Positions 22,976-33,180 of a DNA stretch of 64,000 nt are shown here, in pieces. Origin of the DNA: Nemophila menziesii. Lineage: Eukaryota > Streptophyta > Magnoliopsida > Boraginales > Hydrophyllaceae. The position numbers and the translations under genes were made by a program. A model generated the notes under the pieces. The model searched no databases. It was not told where the DNA came from and was given only the letters and a program-made list of their open reading frames with translations. The first letter of the stretch is position 1. The number at the start of each line of letters is the position of its first letter. The stretch is taken from NCBI GenBank assembly GCA_029959085.1, contig JARWIR010000024.1, forward strand, positions 15,426,296 to 15,490,295, written 5' to 3'.

Positions 22976-23329
22976 TGAATTTGTGTTCTTAAATGAGTTT
23001 GTATATTTCGTCCATTAAAAAAAATGAGTTTATATATAAAATTAATGTAAAATAATTGTGGGTTTTTTAAAAGATCTTCTTCATTAAAATATAACAAAAT
23101 ACAATTAGCCAATTTTTAGAATATCTTGTTCAGTTGGAATAACTTAGCTAATTAGGAGGAAAGATTGAGTATCAAAAGTTAACTTTTTAGTATTTATTTA
23201 GTCACACAATCAGATAAAGAGTTGCAATTTTTCAACATGTGTGAGAACTTAATACAAAATATAAGTTTACAAATTTATTTTTCTTAATTAAAATAGCAAT
23301 ACTACTAAAACCCAAAGAAATCTTTCATG
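22976..23329. other. AT-rich spacer, no feature seen
   Basis: A/T-rich sequence between the SINE fragment and the 3' end of the LINE. It may include the LINE 3' UTR. Confidence 0.3.
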
Positions 23330-26300
23330 GGTTGATTTGATAGATGAGTTTGGAGCTTTCATTCTCTATTGTCATTGGATCTTGAGGAAGACTGGTTGTC
23401 ATTCTACACTCAATTTGAACTTCTCTTATACTAACTTCTATTGCATAATGAGTTTCAGTCTTTAATACAATCCCATCAAGTATGATACTTGTGGAAATTT
23501 GCAAAATACAAGAAATGGCGCTTACATTAGTCTTTGCATCCCAAGCAGCATCACCATTAATCTTAAGTTTTCCAAAGTCAGGTGTTCAACTTTGTTTAAT
23601 ATATTTATTATAATTATCAGTATAGTTGTTATTAATATCAACCCTCTGTGCTTTTTCTAGAAACCGACATTCTTTCCTGAAAAAACTTATCAGTGCTTGA
23701 AGTGTTATTTATTTGTTGTGGAAAAGTTTCAGAGTTTTCAAAATATTCTTTTAGTACTCATCATAGGCTTTGATAGCTCTTTCAATTGTATTCAGAGAGC
23801 CAGGTATTCGTACCTTGATATATTCATTTCTCAATCTCTAGATTTTGCCAAACAATGTTAGCAGACCTTTCTCTAACACTAGATTGAGAATAATATGGAT
23901 CATATATAAAATATTTAATGTGATAAATCCATTTGCCAGCACTAAAAGCTTTTACTTTTATAGAAATCATTGTTAGGGGGCTACTCAACCAAGTTTCTCT
24001 AGCCCAAGGACAATAAAAGAGTAAGTGTTCAACAATTTTATTATTAACACCACATATTTTACAGGTAACACATGTAGTGCTTTTTCTTTTTAGTCTATTT
24101 TAATTAGTAGTAAAACCATTAATACAAGCCTCCCACATATAATTTCTCAAAATGGGAGAGACTTTTAAGTGCCATATGAACTCCAGTTACTGGTAATTTT
24201 AATGAAGGTGCTTCCCTTATTTTATTTCTTTCTCTCCTTTACCCCTATTTGGCCTTACTAAGAGAATCATAACACTCCATGATTGTAACATCTCTGCTAG
24301 ATGAGATATTCCAGAATGGATATCATCAGTAGGGGATTGTGGAAGGTGTATTCTTATGATGGTTGCAACAACTGAGGGTGAGTATAAATTCTCAACAAAT
24401 TATAGATTCCAAGATGTACCATCATTTCTTATCAACTCATAAATTTTAAGGGACATAGGTTTATGGGTTTTTGTAACCTTTGTTTTCTAGGTAACTAAGA
24501 CTCATCATAGATATTAATTGATAGTCCATTACCAATGGTCCATCTGATATCATTTTTAAAACAATATCTACCACTCAGTAAATTTTTCCAGACCCAAGAT
24601 CAATTGTTCCCCCTATTTTCCAAGAAGTCGTGGTTTGGGAAATATTTGCATTTAAGTATTTTAAAAGGCAGAGAGTTTGGGTTTTTCATATTTTTTCAAG
24701 CATTTGAAGCTAACAGAGCAAGGTTTTGGCCATGGAGATCCTAAAATCCCATACCCCATTTTTTTATTAGATTTAACTAGTTTTTCCACCCAATCCAGTG
24801 CATTTTGATATCCACTCTTTCATTCAAATAAAGTTTAAATTAGGTATCTATCTTGTTTGTGATTTTTTGGGATGAGAATCACTGACATGATGTGAGTAGG
24901 GATAGCATTAATAATAAAGTTTATTAATACCTCCTTGCCACTGTTAGAGAGCATTTTAGTGTCCAGTGTTCCATTTTTTGTTTTATTTTATCAAGCAACC
25001 TGTCAAGATCTTTGACTTTGGACCTTCCCCAGTGTGAGGGGATCCCATGATATTTGCCAAGAGCATCTAGCTTATTCATCTTAAGATATTTTTCTAATTA
25101 TGAATTATTATCCAGAGGGATATTAGAGATAAAAATCACCTCACTTTTATAGAGATTAAGTTTTTGTCCAGTAGAAAAGAGATACTAGTGTAATATATTC
25201 ATAAAGATATCTAAATAATTTTTGTTTGCCCATAAGAAGAACAAACTATTATCAAAAAATAAAATACGAGTGATTTGTGGAGAGATTCTTGAAATTTTTA
25301 TGCCTTTTAGAATACCTCTACCCACATTATCCTTAATTAAGCTAGAAAGTGCTTATGTGACTGAGCAGGACAGGTAAGGGGACAAAGGTTTACCCCTGCC
25401 TTAATCCTTTCTGAGGTTCATTAAGTAGAAACATGTCTCAATTGATTTGAATCTCATAAGTTACCATTTTTATCCAATCTACCCACTTGTTATTTAAACC
25501 TGAAGTGTCAAGGAGATCAAGTAGGAAATCTCATTCTATATTTTCATATGCCTTACTCATATTAGCTATAACATCCATATGGTGGGTCTTAATATTTATT
25601 TCTTTTAAGGTAATGACTCGCTTCTTGAGCTATTAATATATTATCAAAAATAGATCTACCTGGAATGAAATTCATGTGATTCATAGACAAATTTTTCTAT
25701 AAAAGGCTAAAGTCTATTTGTTCGATTTTTAGCCACAATTTTGTATAAGAAATTTTCACAACTGATGTTGTCTAGTTTAACACATTTGGAGATTAACACA
25801 ATTATTGTTCTATTAATGCTTTTTAAGATCAGTGTTATTCATAAGAAGATTTGAAACCACTCTAAGGAAAACAATTTTGATTATTTCCCAAGAGAGTTTA
25901 AAGAAAAACCTTGCATACCCATCAAGAACAGGGGATTTATCAACTCCTAAGGTCAATACAACCTCTTTAAGTTCACCTATATTAATTGGTTTAGTCAACT
26001 CATAATTCATATCATTAGTGACAAGCTTATTCACACATTTCAGGATGGGAGAGTAATCCCTAGGGCCATCACTAGTAAATATATTATTATAGTAAGTAGT
26101 AATTTCATGAGATATTTCTTCAGTTTTATCCGTCCAAGTACCATCATACTTAATATTTTTGTTACCCAATATCAGCCAGTTAGTCATGGACCTAGAGGCC
26201 CAATAAGCCTCTTCATTGGAACAATTTTGTTAAAAGACTGAAGTAATATGTAAAATATTATCCTGGTTCTCAAGAGAAAACAACTCATTATTAAGCTTCT

Positions 26301-27185
26301 CAATTTTTACCTAAGGTGCTATCAATATGCTTCCTATTATTGAGAGTTCTAGTTCTGGACCACTTAGAAACACATTTAGTAGTCGCATTCAGTGTAGTAT
26401 TAAACCTAGCAATGCCTCCGCCCTACTATTTTTTTTGTCTTATCCAAGTGTTTTGAATCTTAGCGTGGTAGCTATTCTTAGATAGCTGGTTTTTATCAAA
26501 AATATGTCTTTTATTGATCTTTTTATTAGCAATCCCTAAATAAAGAACAATAGGGTTGTGATCACTCCCAATAGGTGAGAGTTCAACATTCCAGCAATGA
26601 GTGTAAATAGCTAACCAAATATCATTAAAAATAATTCTATCTAAAACTTATTTGATTAGATCATGGACTTGTCTTTTATTAGACCAGGTAAAGTTACAAC
26701 CCTTAGGGAGGATTTGTATGAGTTAAAGCTTGTTTATAATGTTTTTAAACCAATCCATGAATTTATAATCAATAGGACCACCCAGTTTGTAAGTAGAGAA
26801 TCTAATCAGATTAAAATCCCCCATGATACACCATGAGATAGTTTTAGGGTCTTTATTATCCAAGTCACTAAGAATGTTTAGTTTTTAATTATCTTTAGTA
26901 GGACCATAAATAAAAGAGATTTCAACTCCACCAAACATGGCAGAATTGTAAGAACAAAGATATATTTTTACTACAGCTTATGATCAAATGACTAGCTATC
27001 ATTATAAAAAATAACTAGCCGCCCAGAAAGGAGTTAAGGGTCAACATAAAAAACAATATCCATATTAAGTTTAACACCCAATTTCTCAATACAATTTAAC
27101 TTATTCTTAGTCTCAGACAAGAATATTACCTCGTTACAAAGAACCTTTTTAGTTACACTTTATAGAGATTCTTGATAATACTCTT
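23330..27185 (-). pseudogene. L1-type LINE ORF2 remnant (endonuclease, RT, zinc knuckle, RNase H)
   Basis: Read right to left. Endonuclease about 27160-26740 (FLSETK, then GDFNLIRF with the usual Asp). Reverse transcriptase about 26220-24950: EISHEITTYYNNIFTSDGP, the KSPVLDGY block (KAPGPDGF in active relatives), and an active-site region near 25245 that reads FFDNSLFF where FADDSLFF is expected. Zinc-binding zf-RVT region near 24080-23990 (CKICG, EHLLFYCPWARETW). RNase H of the plant RVT_3 type near 23590-23340 (LKINGDAAW). Frames change often and stops are frequent. The 5' end is missing beyond 27185, as is usual for truncated LINEs. Confidence 0.92.
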
Positions 27186-27197
27186 ATTATCAAGATT

Positions 27198-27406
27198 TAC
27201 TTTTGCTATGTGGGTGGTCCTGGTTAGCTTGCGCGCACCATGACTAATCCCACGATGAATATGAACGTCTCCCCATTCATACCCCATGTAAATCAGAATT
27301 AGGTTACCCATGTTTAGGAAGGGTATTCGAACCCTTTACTCTCACTTTACACTATTTAAGTTTTGAAAAAATAGCTAGACTCTTATCAGTTGAGCTAACT
27401 CAACTG
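27198..27406 (-). mobile_element. tRNA-derived SINE, 209 bp
   Basis: The 12-bp sequence ATTATCAAGATT is duplicated at 27186-27197 and 27407-27418. On the minus strand the head contains an A box (TTAGCTCAACTGATAAGAG, about 27399-27381) and a B box (GGTTCGAATAC, near 27330), spaced as in RNA polymerase III promoters. The body follows and ends at the other duplication. It resembles Au-like plant SINEs in layout; the family name is a guess. A degraded relative is at 22805-22975. Confidence 0.85.
27381..27399 (-). promoter_or_regulatory. Pol III A box of the SINE
   Basis: TTAGCTCAACTGATAAGAG on the minus strand fits the tRNA A-box pattern. The partner B box GGTTCGAATAC lies about 50 bp downstream, near 27330. 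Confidence 0.65.
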
Positions 27407-27529
27407 ATTATCAAGATTTTTCTTTGGTTGTTAAATCAGTTGTATTAAAATGAAAGGAGAATTTTGCACTATAAAAATATCACATACTTAAGCTCAAAGG
27501 CTTAAGATAACATCTATTTATGCTCTAAA

Positions 27530-28215
27530 ATCTAACTCAAATAGTTACAAAGTAGACTCCCGCTATCATCCAAAAAGGCATGATGAGGTAACACCATTTG
27601 ATCTCCTTGACAACCATTTCTTTTGTTGGAAGCTTAGCTCCCATGACAAGGTTATTTCTTTCCCTCCGAATACAATATATAGTTGCTCCAAAAGTTATCC
27701 TCCAAGCTTTCTTTCTCCTATTTTCATGGGCCTTTAACTTCTTAAGGTACTTCAATGCATCAACAGTTTACTCATAATCTTAACAATTTCCAACCACTTT
27801 TTAATTTCATTTTAAATATTTCTAGAAAATGCACATTAAAGATGTTTATTGGATTTTAAATTCTCATTACACAATTCACAAAGTATATCCAACTATATAT
27901 AACTTGTCATATCTTTTATCTTAAGCTTTAATGTATCGACATACATACAATAATAGCATGTTTAGGAATAATACAAGAGTCCCACACAAGATTAGTCCAA
28001 GGTTTGATAAACGATGAACGGTGAAAAACATCATATGGTGTCTTGAATAAGCCATAAAACTCACCACTAAGAACATTATTAGAAATAGAAAGATATTTAG
28101 CCAAGTAGTACCACCAAGATAAAATATTCTTTTCTCTCTCGCTACCATAAAAAATATCAGTCTCATCCTTCAACTCCAAAATTTGAATCAAGAGAAGAGA
28201 ATCCAGTTTCTTTAA
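27530..28215 (-). pseudogene. Tail of a second LINE (zinc-binding region)
   Basis: Minus-strand frames give the C-terminal LINE zf-RVT region: WTNLVWDSCIIPKH (about 28020), CELCNENLKSNKH (about 27850) and RKKAWRITFGATIYCIRRERN (27713-27651). Frameshifted and with no RT upstream in the window, it is a 5'-truncated copy. It is not a continuation of the LINE at 23330-27185, because that copy has its own zinc-binding region at 24 kb. Confidence 0.85.
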
Positions 28216-28407
28216 CTAATTTAAATCTCTGAACATGAACAAGTTTTCTGTCTATGATTATATGACCAACGAAAATGATTATTTTCTAGTAAAATATGTA
28301 GACAGAACTAATTCCAAGCTGTAATATCAGTGTATAAGATTAACTAGATAATCATCAAAGATCCATCCAACGTGAACACTAGATATGCATGCTATACAAT
28401 TTTACAA

Positions 28408-28517
28408 GTGTAAGCTAGGTTTAACTATCATCATACAGTATTAGGTAGATTGTCTGAATTTAGTGTAAGCTAGGTTTAATTATCATCATACAGTATTAGG
28501 TAGATTGTCTGAATTTA
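28408..28517. repeat. 55-bp tandem duplication
   Basis: Two head-to-tail copies, 28408-28462 and 28463-28517, starting GTGTAAGCTAGGTTTAA and differing at one base (C/T). The identity implies a recent duplication. Confidence 0.95.
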
Positions 28518-28694
28518 GTCATTAACATCCTATTCACCACACTTTTGATTCCGCTAATTCTTACGCTTCAAATGCTACGCGTCACATATAGATGGTTTCT
28601 AACAATAACAAATGTATGCACTAATGCACAATAAAGTAAACCTTTTTCTTTTCTCAGAAAACTCACAAAGTCAGTCAATGAATTCTTAGGTTTA

Positions 28695-28713
28695 GGGGGT
28701 GGGGGTGGGGGTG
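28695..28713 (+). other. G-rich tract, possible quadruplex
   Basis: Three G5 runs separated by single T (GGGGGTGGGGGTGGGGGTG), with GG runs nearby. It could form a quadruplex on the plus strand; function unknown. Confidence 0.4.
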
Positions 28714-29892
28714 TGTGCACCGCCCTGCACGTCTAGTACAAAATAATGACATAAAAGATAATATCTAATGATGAGAAACAATATCTAATATTCCAAACAG
28801 TAAAGAGACTGAAATAAAAATCAGATTTTATTTTGTTCAGAGTGTTGTGGCCGGCTTTGCACGATTAGGTTTAATTTTCTGTTTTTACCAATTTTTGTAT
28901 CTTTCAAGATGATCAAGAGTTGAAGGATGCCAGCTAATTTTTTTCTTATCAAACTTCCAAGATATAATTTTGTCCAAAGAGGCCATAACAAGCTGACGTG
29001 AACAAACAATGTTGTTCAAATATCGACCACAAGTCTTTTCTTTTCTACGCTTTAAAAGGATGAAATTATTAATATTTCTGTCGTGCATCGTAAAATGTTG
29101 TAATGGTTAATTGCATTAGATACTTAATTTTATCTTAGCTAGCTAGAGGGATCTTCTTTCTTTTGTTTAATCATATATAATCATCTCATTTCTTGTTACA
29201 AATTCAATGTTACTGACTAATTAATTAACTTGAAATAAAATAACCAAATACTTTAATTTCATGTCGGGATAATAGTTCTGGAGTATATGTTAGGGATGAA
29301 CTTTGAAAGTTTCAACCTCACGATGTGAAAAAAAGAATTGGTAAGGATCAAATGATCTAGGGAAAACTACTCGAGATTTAATTTTATTTATGAAATTTAG
29401 TTGTCTAAAGGTTTGTGGTTAGAAGAGATATCATTATATTATATTACAGGATAATAATAATTTCTTTCTTTATTTAAATTAGAAATAATTAGAAAAAAAG
29501 TTTATTAAAAAATTCTTCTAATCTTTTTTTATACTATATATTCAATCCCTCTAAGATGTCATTAAAAGAGAAAACAGTCCTTTAGTTATAAAATAAAGGG
29601 TCAATTACCCAAGGAGACTTGAGAAAAATCAATATGCCACTTAGGAGCTAGTCAATTCTTCTTTCCTTCTTAGAAGCCAATAAAATGTCCAATGTCATAA
29701 CTACCCTTCTAGTGCATATAAGACAAAAAAATAGATTATTTCTCTCTCCTCCACTACCATTACTCTCTCTCCTCCATTACCATTAATCTCTCTCTTCCTT
29801 TATCATTTTTTCTCTCTCCTCTTTCATTAATTATCAAATATTTTCCAGCTCCGACCACAACCACCGATCACCGCCGGCCGCCTCCGGCCACC

Positions 29893-30330
29893 GCCGGAAA
29901 AAGTTCTGAGCGTGGAAGAAAGTTATGAGTCTGGAAATTAGTTCTGAGTCTGGAAATTAGTTCTGAGTCTGGAAAAAAGTTCTGAGTCTGAGTGCAAAAA
30001 TTCTGATTCTGAGTGCAAAAGTTCTGAGTCTGAGTGCAAAAGTTCTGAGTCTGAGTGCAAAAGTTCTGAGTCTTAGTGCAAAAGTTCTGAGTCTGAGTGC
30101 AAAAGTTCCATTAACGCCAGATTTTTAATCGCCAACAGTGTTGAGCGCAAAAGTTCTGAGTCTGAGTGCAAAGTTTTGAGTCTGAGTGCAAAAGTTCTGA
30201 GTCTGCGTGCAAAACTTCTGAGTCTGAGTGCAAAAGTTCCATTAACGCCAGATTTTTAATCGCCAACAGTGTTGAGCGCAAAAAGTTCTGTGTGCAAATG
30301 TTCTGAGCGCAAAAGTTCTGAGCGCAAAAG
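29893..30330. repeat. Minisatellite, 20-21 bp unit with higher-order repeat
   Basis: The unit AAAGTTCTGAGTCTGAGTGC repeats many times with small changes. A longer block with CCATTAACGCCAGATTTTTA and CGCCAACAGTGTTGAGCGC occurs twice, near 30107 and 30238, so a roughly 131-bp segment was itself duplicated. Confidence 0.9.
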
Positions 30331-30459
30331 ACCAAAAAAATAAACAGAAACACGAAGCAAGAACAAATCTGCTACATAAACTTGCTGAGCATCTCGAATC
30401 GACTTGCTACCGGAGATCCAAGCTTCTTCTTCACAAATATAAGCACAAAAACAACTTCG

Positions 30460-30690
30460 TTTATCCATGGCTTTCAAATCCGATCTTAGAGATTATTGTG
30501 CAGCAGATCAATTTCTTCCTTCCATGGCGGAACCCTAGATCGAAACTCTATTTCGGATCGGTCAAATCTCCACCTTCACTGCGGTATTCATCGAAGTTCA
30601 TGCCAACGGTCTTCTTCTCCGCGCTCTCTTCTTCGGTTGCTTGGTGGCTGCGTGCTTCAAGTGAAGCAATGGAAAGAAGGAATATTATGG
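30460..30690. other. GC-richer segment inside the Mutator-like element
   Basis: Composition differs from the AT-rich surroundings and open frames exist on both strands (plus MAFKSDLRDYCAADQ from 30467, plus 91 codons 30498-30773). None resembles a family I know. In Mutator-like elements such patches are often pieces of host genes, but no parent gene can be named. Confidence 0.35.
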
Positions 30691-30963
30691 AGTGGAGAAG
30701 AGAGGCGTTGATTGTAAGAGGTGAGGAGAGAGGTAGAAAGAGAGAGAAAAATATTTCTGAAAATGTAATTTAGGATTTAAAAGATATTATGATAATATTT
30801 AGTATATATAGAGAATAAAAAAGGGTAGGAAAGTAATTGGGAAATTAGACTATAGTGTTAAATTTAGTTTGTGGCCTTTAGTAAGAAGAGGCTATAGAAC
30901 CGGTCTCTTTAGGTCACGAGGTGGTCTTTTCAAGACCCTTTGGGTAATAATCTCTAAAATAAT

Positions 30964-31540
30964 CTCTTCCTTTTATTATTTTTCTCATCTAAACACCAAA
31001 TATATGTAATCTTTTAATAAATTTTTTTTTATCTAATCCAAACAAGATTTAATATTTTTCTTTTCAATCTTTCAATAAATTTTCATTTAATATCTTTTAC
31101 TATAATATTTTTTTTTAATCTAAACATACTTTAAGGTTTTTTTCTGAGGTGGATCGAAAGGGCCGAGAGACACGGTAGTAAAATATCTCAAAATATTTTT
31201 TTAGCAAAAAATCCCTTTAAAAAATTGTGTTTCGCCCCACCTTCGCTTCCCAAGTCAAAAATCCATCCATCGAGCCACATATTTACCCTGAAACCTAAAA
31301 GAGGAATATACCTTTTAGGGCCCAAAATTCAAAAAAGAGAATTTTAAGGGCCCAGTTTTTCTTTATGTTTTTTAAGGGCCTAACTAGATTTTTTGGCTGG
31401 TTAGGTTCACGTTTTAGGGGGTTCGCACCCGCTTTTTTTTGAATTTTTAGGGGGTAGATCCCCCTATTTTATTTTTCGGGGGTACACGCCCACCATTTTT
31501 TAATTGAAGTCCATTTTTTATTCAAGTCCTTTAAGTCAAT
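30964..31540. other. AT-rich sequence with GGGCCC patches, unassigned
   Basis: Contains several TTTTAGGGCCC / AAGGGCCC words (31310-31380) and G-runs but no recognised termini or coding. Confidence 0.3.
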
Positions 31541-31800
31541 ATTGTCCAAAATACCCCCTAATTGTCCAGAATACCCCCTAATTGTCCAGAATACCCCTAA
31601 TTGTCCAGAATACCCCCTAAAATACCACAATACCCCCTAAAATACCACCAATACCCCCTAAAATACCACCAATACCCCCTAAATATCACAAATACCACAA
31701 ATACCACAAATACCCCCTAACTATCACAAATACCACAAATACCCCCTAAAATACCATGTTTGCCCCCCAAATAACATATTTACCCCCTAATCTCCTCTAA
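31541..31800. repeat. Minisatellite of AATACCCCCTAAA-type units
   Basis: Units of 10-20 bp built on ATACCCCCTAA combined with TTGTCCAGA at the left, then with ATACCACCA and ATATCACAA variants. The array is imperfect and gradually changes along its length. Confidence 0.85.
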
Positions 31801-31864
31801 TTACCCCCTGGAAAAAAAAAACTACTTAAAATGCAACCCCCGTAAACAAATCTGAGTGTGGTTA

Positions 31865-32520
31865 GTGGCTTGGGGTGCTGGTGCGTGGTGGTGCGCTGGT
31901 GGCTGATTTTGGTCATGGTGGTACTGAGGTGGGGTTGTTGGCGGTGGATCTGAGCCGATCTGGTGTTGGTGGTGGTGTTGCAGGGTGGTGGTGTTGCAGG
32001 GTAGTGGTGTTGCAGGTGTTTCTGGATCGATCTGGTGTTGGGGTTGTTGATGGTGGTTCTGATTCGATGTGGTGGCGCGAGTGGTGGCGAGAAGTGGTGG
32101 CGAGGGTTACAGAAGCGCAGATCGGAGAAGGTGGGAAAAGGGAGACCTGGTTCGTTCGTGGTTCGTGGTGGCCTGGTGTTGGTGGTCAACGTTTTATGGC
32201 GTCGCTGGTGGACCTCCAAGGGGCGGCGACAGCAACATCCCGATGGCAGCGGCGAACGTAGATCTAGAGGGTGGTGGTGGTGGCTCGGAGAGAAGAGAAC
32301 CAGGTGGTGCAGCGGCGTGGGAAGGTCGGGGTTTTGCTGTCGAGAAGAGAACCAGGTGGTGCAGCGGCGTGGGAAGGTCGGGTTTTGCTGTCGAGAACGA
32401 TGGGTGGCGTGGTGGTGGCGTAGATGGGTTTCTGTCGAGAAGAAGGGTGAGGGGGAGGGGGGTCGGGTTTTCTGTCGAGAAAGAATGGGGAGGGGGTGGG
32501 TTTTATTTAACTTTTTTTAG
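31865..32520 (+). other. GT/GG-rich block with overlapping open frames
   Basis: Strongly G-over-C biased plus strand with short tandem repeats: GGTGGTGTTGCAGGGT three times (31965-32020) and a 52-53-bp unit (GAGAAGAGAACCAGGTGGTG onward) twice, near 32289 and 32341. Frames of 128, 160 and 161 codons overlap on the plus strand and one of 140 on the minus strand. Open frames in several phases at once are what low stop-codon composition gives, so I do not call a gene. It could be a transduplicated leader/exon. Confidence 0.5.
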
Positions 32521-33030
32521 TTGGGATCCAACTGGACTGGTTGGCTTCTAATTTAAGCCCTTCTTTATAAAACAAAGGTTATGTTGGGCCCTAAATACTC
32601 TTTTACCCAACCTAAAATTACCTCCATAAAAAGATTTTGCGACTGCCACCAAATACCATTACTTTTTCTAATTTTTCGTTCCTCTGGAAATTCATCATAA
32701 ATCCATCTTTTTTTACTTTTGCATATTATATCAATGTGATGATGAGCTTTGTTTATGAACCGGTTTATTGTCCCTTAGACTTGGGGCTAGAGACTTGGGT
32801 TCCAGGAGGTTGCAAAACGTTATTTTTACCAATGTAAAGCAATTAGTAACCTTTAGTTTTCTTTTATATTTTTAGAATTCTTACTTGATCTTCTTGATTT
32901 TTAAAATTTTCTTTTATTAATTTTTGATTTATTATATTGATATATCTTCAAATTTAGGTTTATTATGTATAATATAAGAACTTAGTGTAACTAAATAAAA
33001 AAAATTGATAACTATTATATAATATAAATA

Positions 33031-33180
33031 GAGATTATTACCCAAAGGATCTTGAAAACACCACCTCAAGACCTAACAAGACCAGCTCTATACCCTCTTC
33101 TTACTAAAGACCACAAACTAATTTTAACACTAAAGACAAAAACCCCTTTTACAATATTACCTCTTTAATTTTTTCATCCC
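33031..33180. mobile_element. Lone terminus of the 29598-type Mutator-like family
   Basis: GAGATTATTACCCAAAGGAT, CTTCTTACTAAAGACCACAA and the following bases match the complemented right end of the element at 29598-30954 over about 100 bp. Downstream there is a comparable C/T-rich leader and a CCGGCGAGCACCGCC patch (33275-33320). The opposite terminus was not found, so the element is truncated or its far end is too diverged. Confidence 0.65.

Larger units (their letters stand above)
28216..29590. other. Intergenic sequence with an unidentified minus-strand frame
   Basis: Apart from the tandem duplication and a G-rich tract (28695-28713) I recognise nothing. A minus-strand frame of 67 codons at 28885-29088 (MHDRNINNFILLKRRKEK) has ordinary amino-acid use and may be an exon remnant of an unknown gene. 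I cannot name it. Confidence 0.25.
29598..30954. mobile_element. Non-autonomous Mutator-like element, 1.36 kb
   Basis: The terminal ~85 bp are inverted: left GGGTCAATTACCCAAGGAGA, right (complemented) GAGATTATTACCCAAAGGGT. Both continue with matching TCTTGAAAA..ACC and CTTCTTACTAAAGGCC / TTCCTTCTTAGAAGCC blocks. Flanks are TAAAATAAA (29589-29597) and TAAAATAAT (30955-30963), a 9-bp duplication with one mismatch. The inside holds C/T-rich leader-like sequence, a GC-rich patch (29850-29890), a minisatellite (29893-30330) and a GC-richer segment (30460-30690) that may be captured genomic sequence. No transposase. Confidence 0.8.

Noticed and set aside
23330..28215. A single LINE covering the whole interval
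   Set aside because: Two separate zinc-binding regions exist (near 24.0 kb and 27.7 kb) and a SINE lies between, so these are two copies.
31875..32551. Open frames of 128-161 codons as host genes
   Set aside because: Open in several phases on both strands, repeat-rich and without any recognisable domain; explained by G-rich composition.
31300..32620. A transposon bounded by TTTTAGGGCCC-like words at about 31310 and 32590
   Set aside because: The words are loosely inverted, but I could not find a matching 8- or 9-bp duplication at any boundary.
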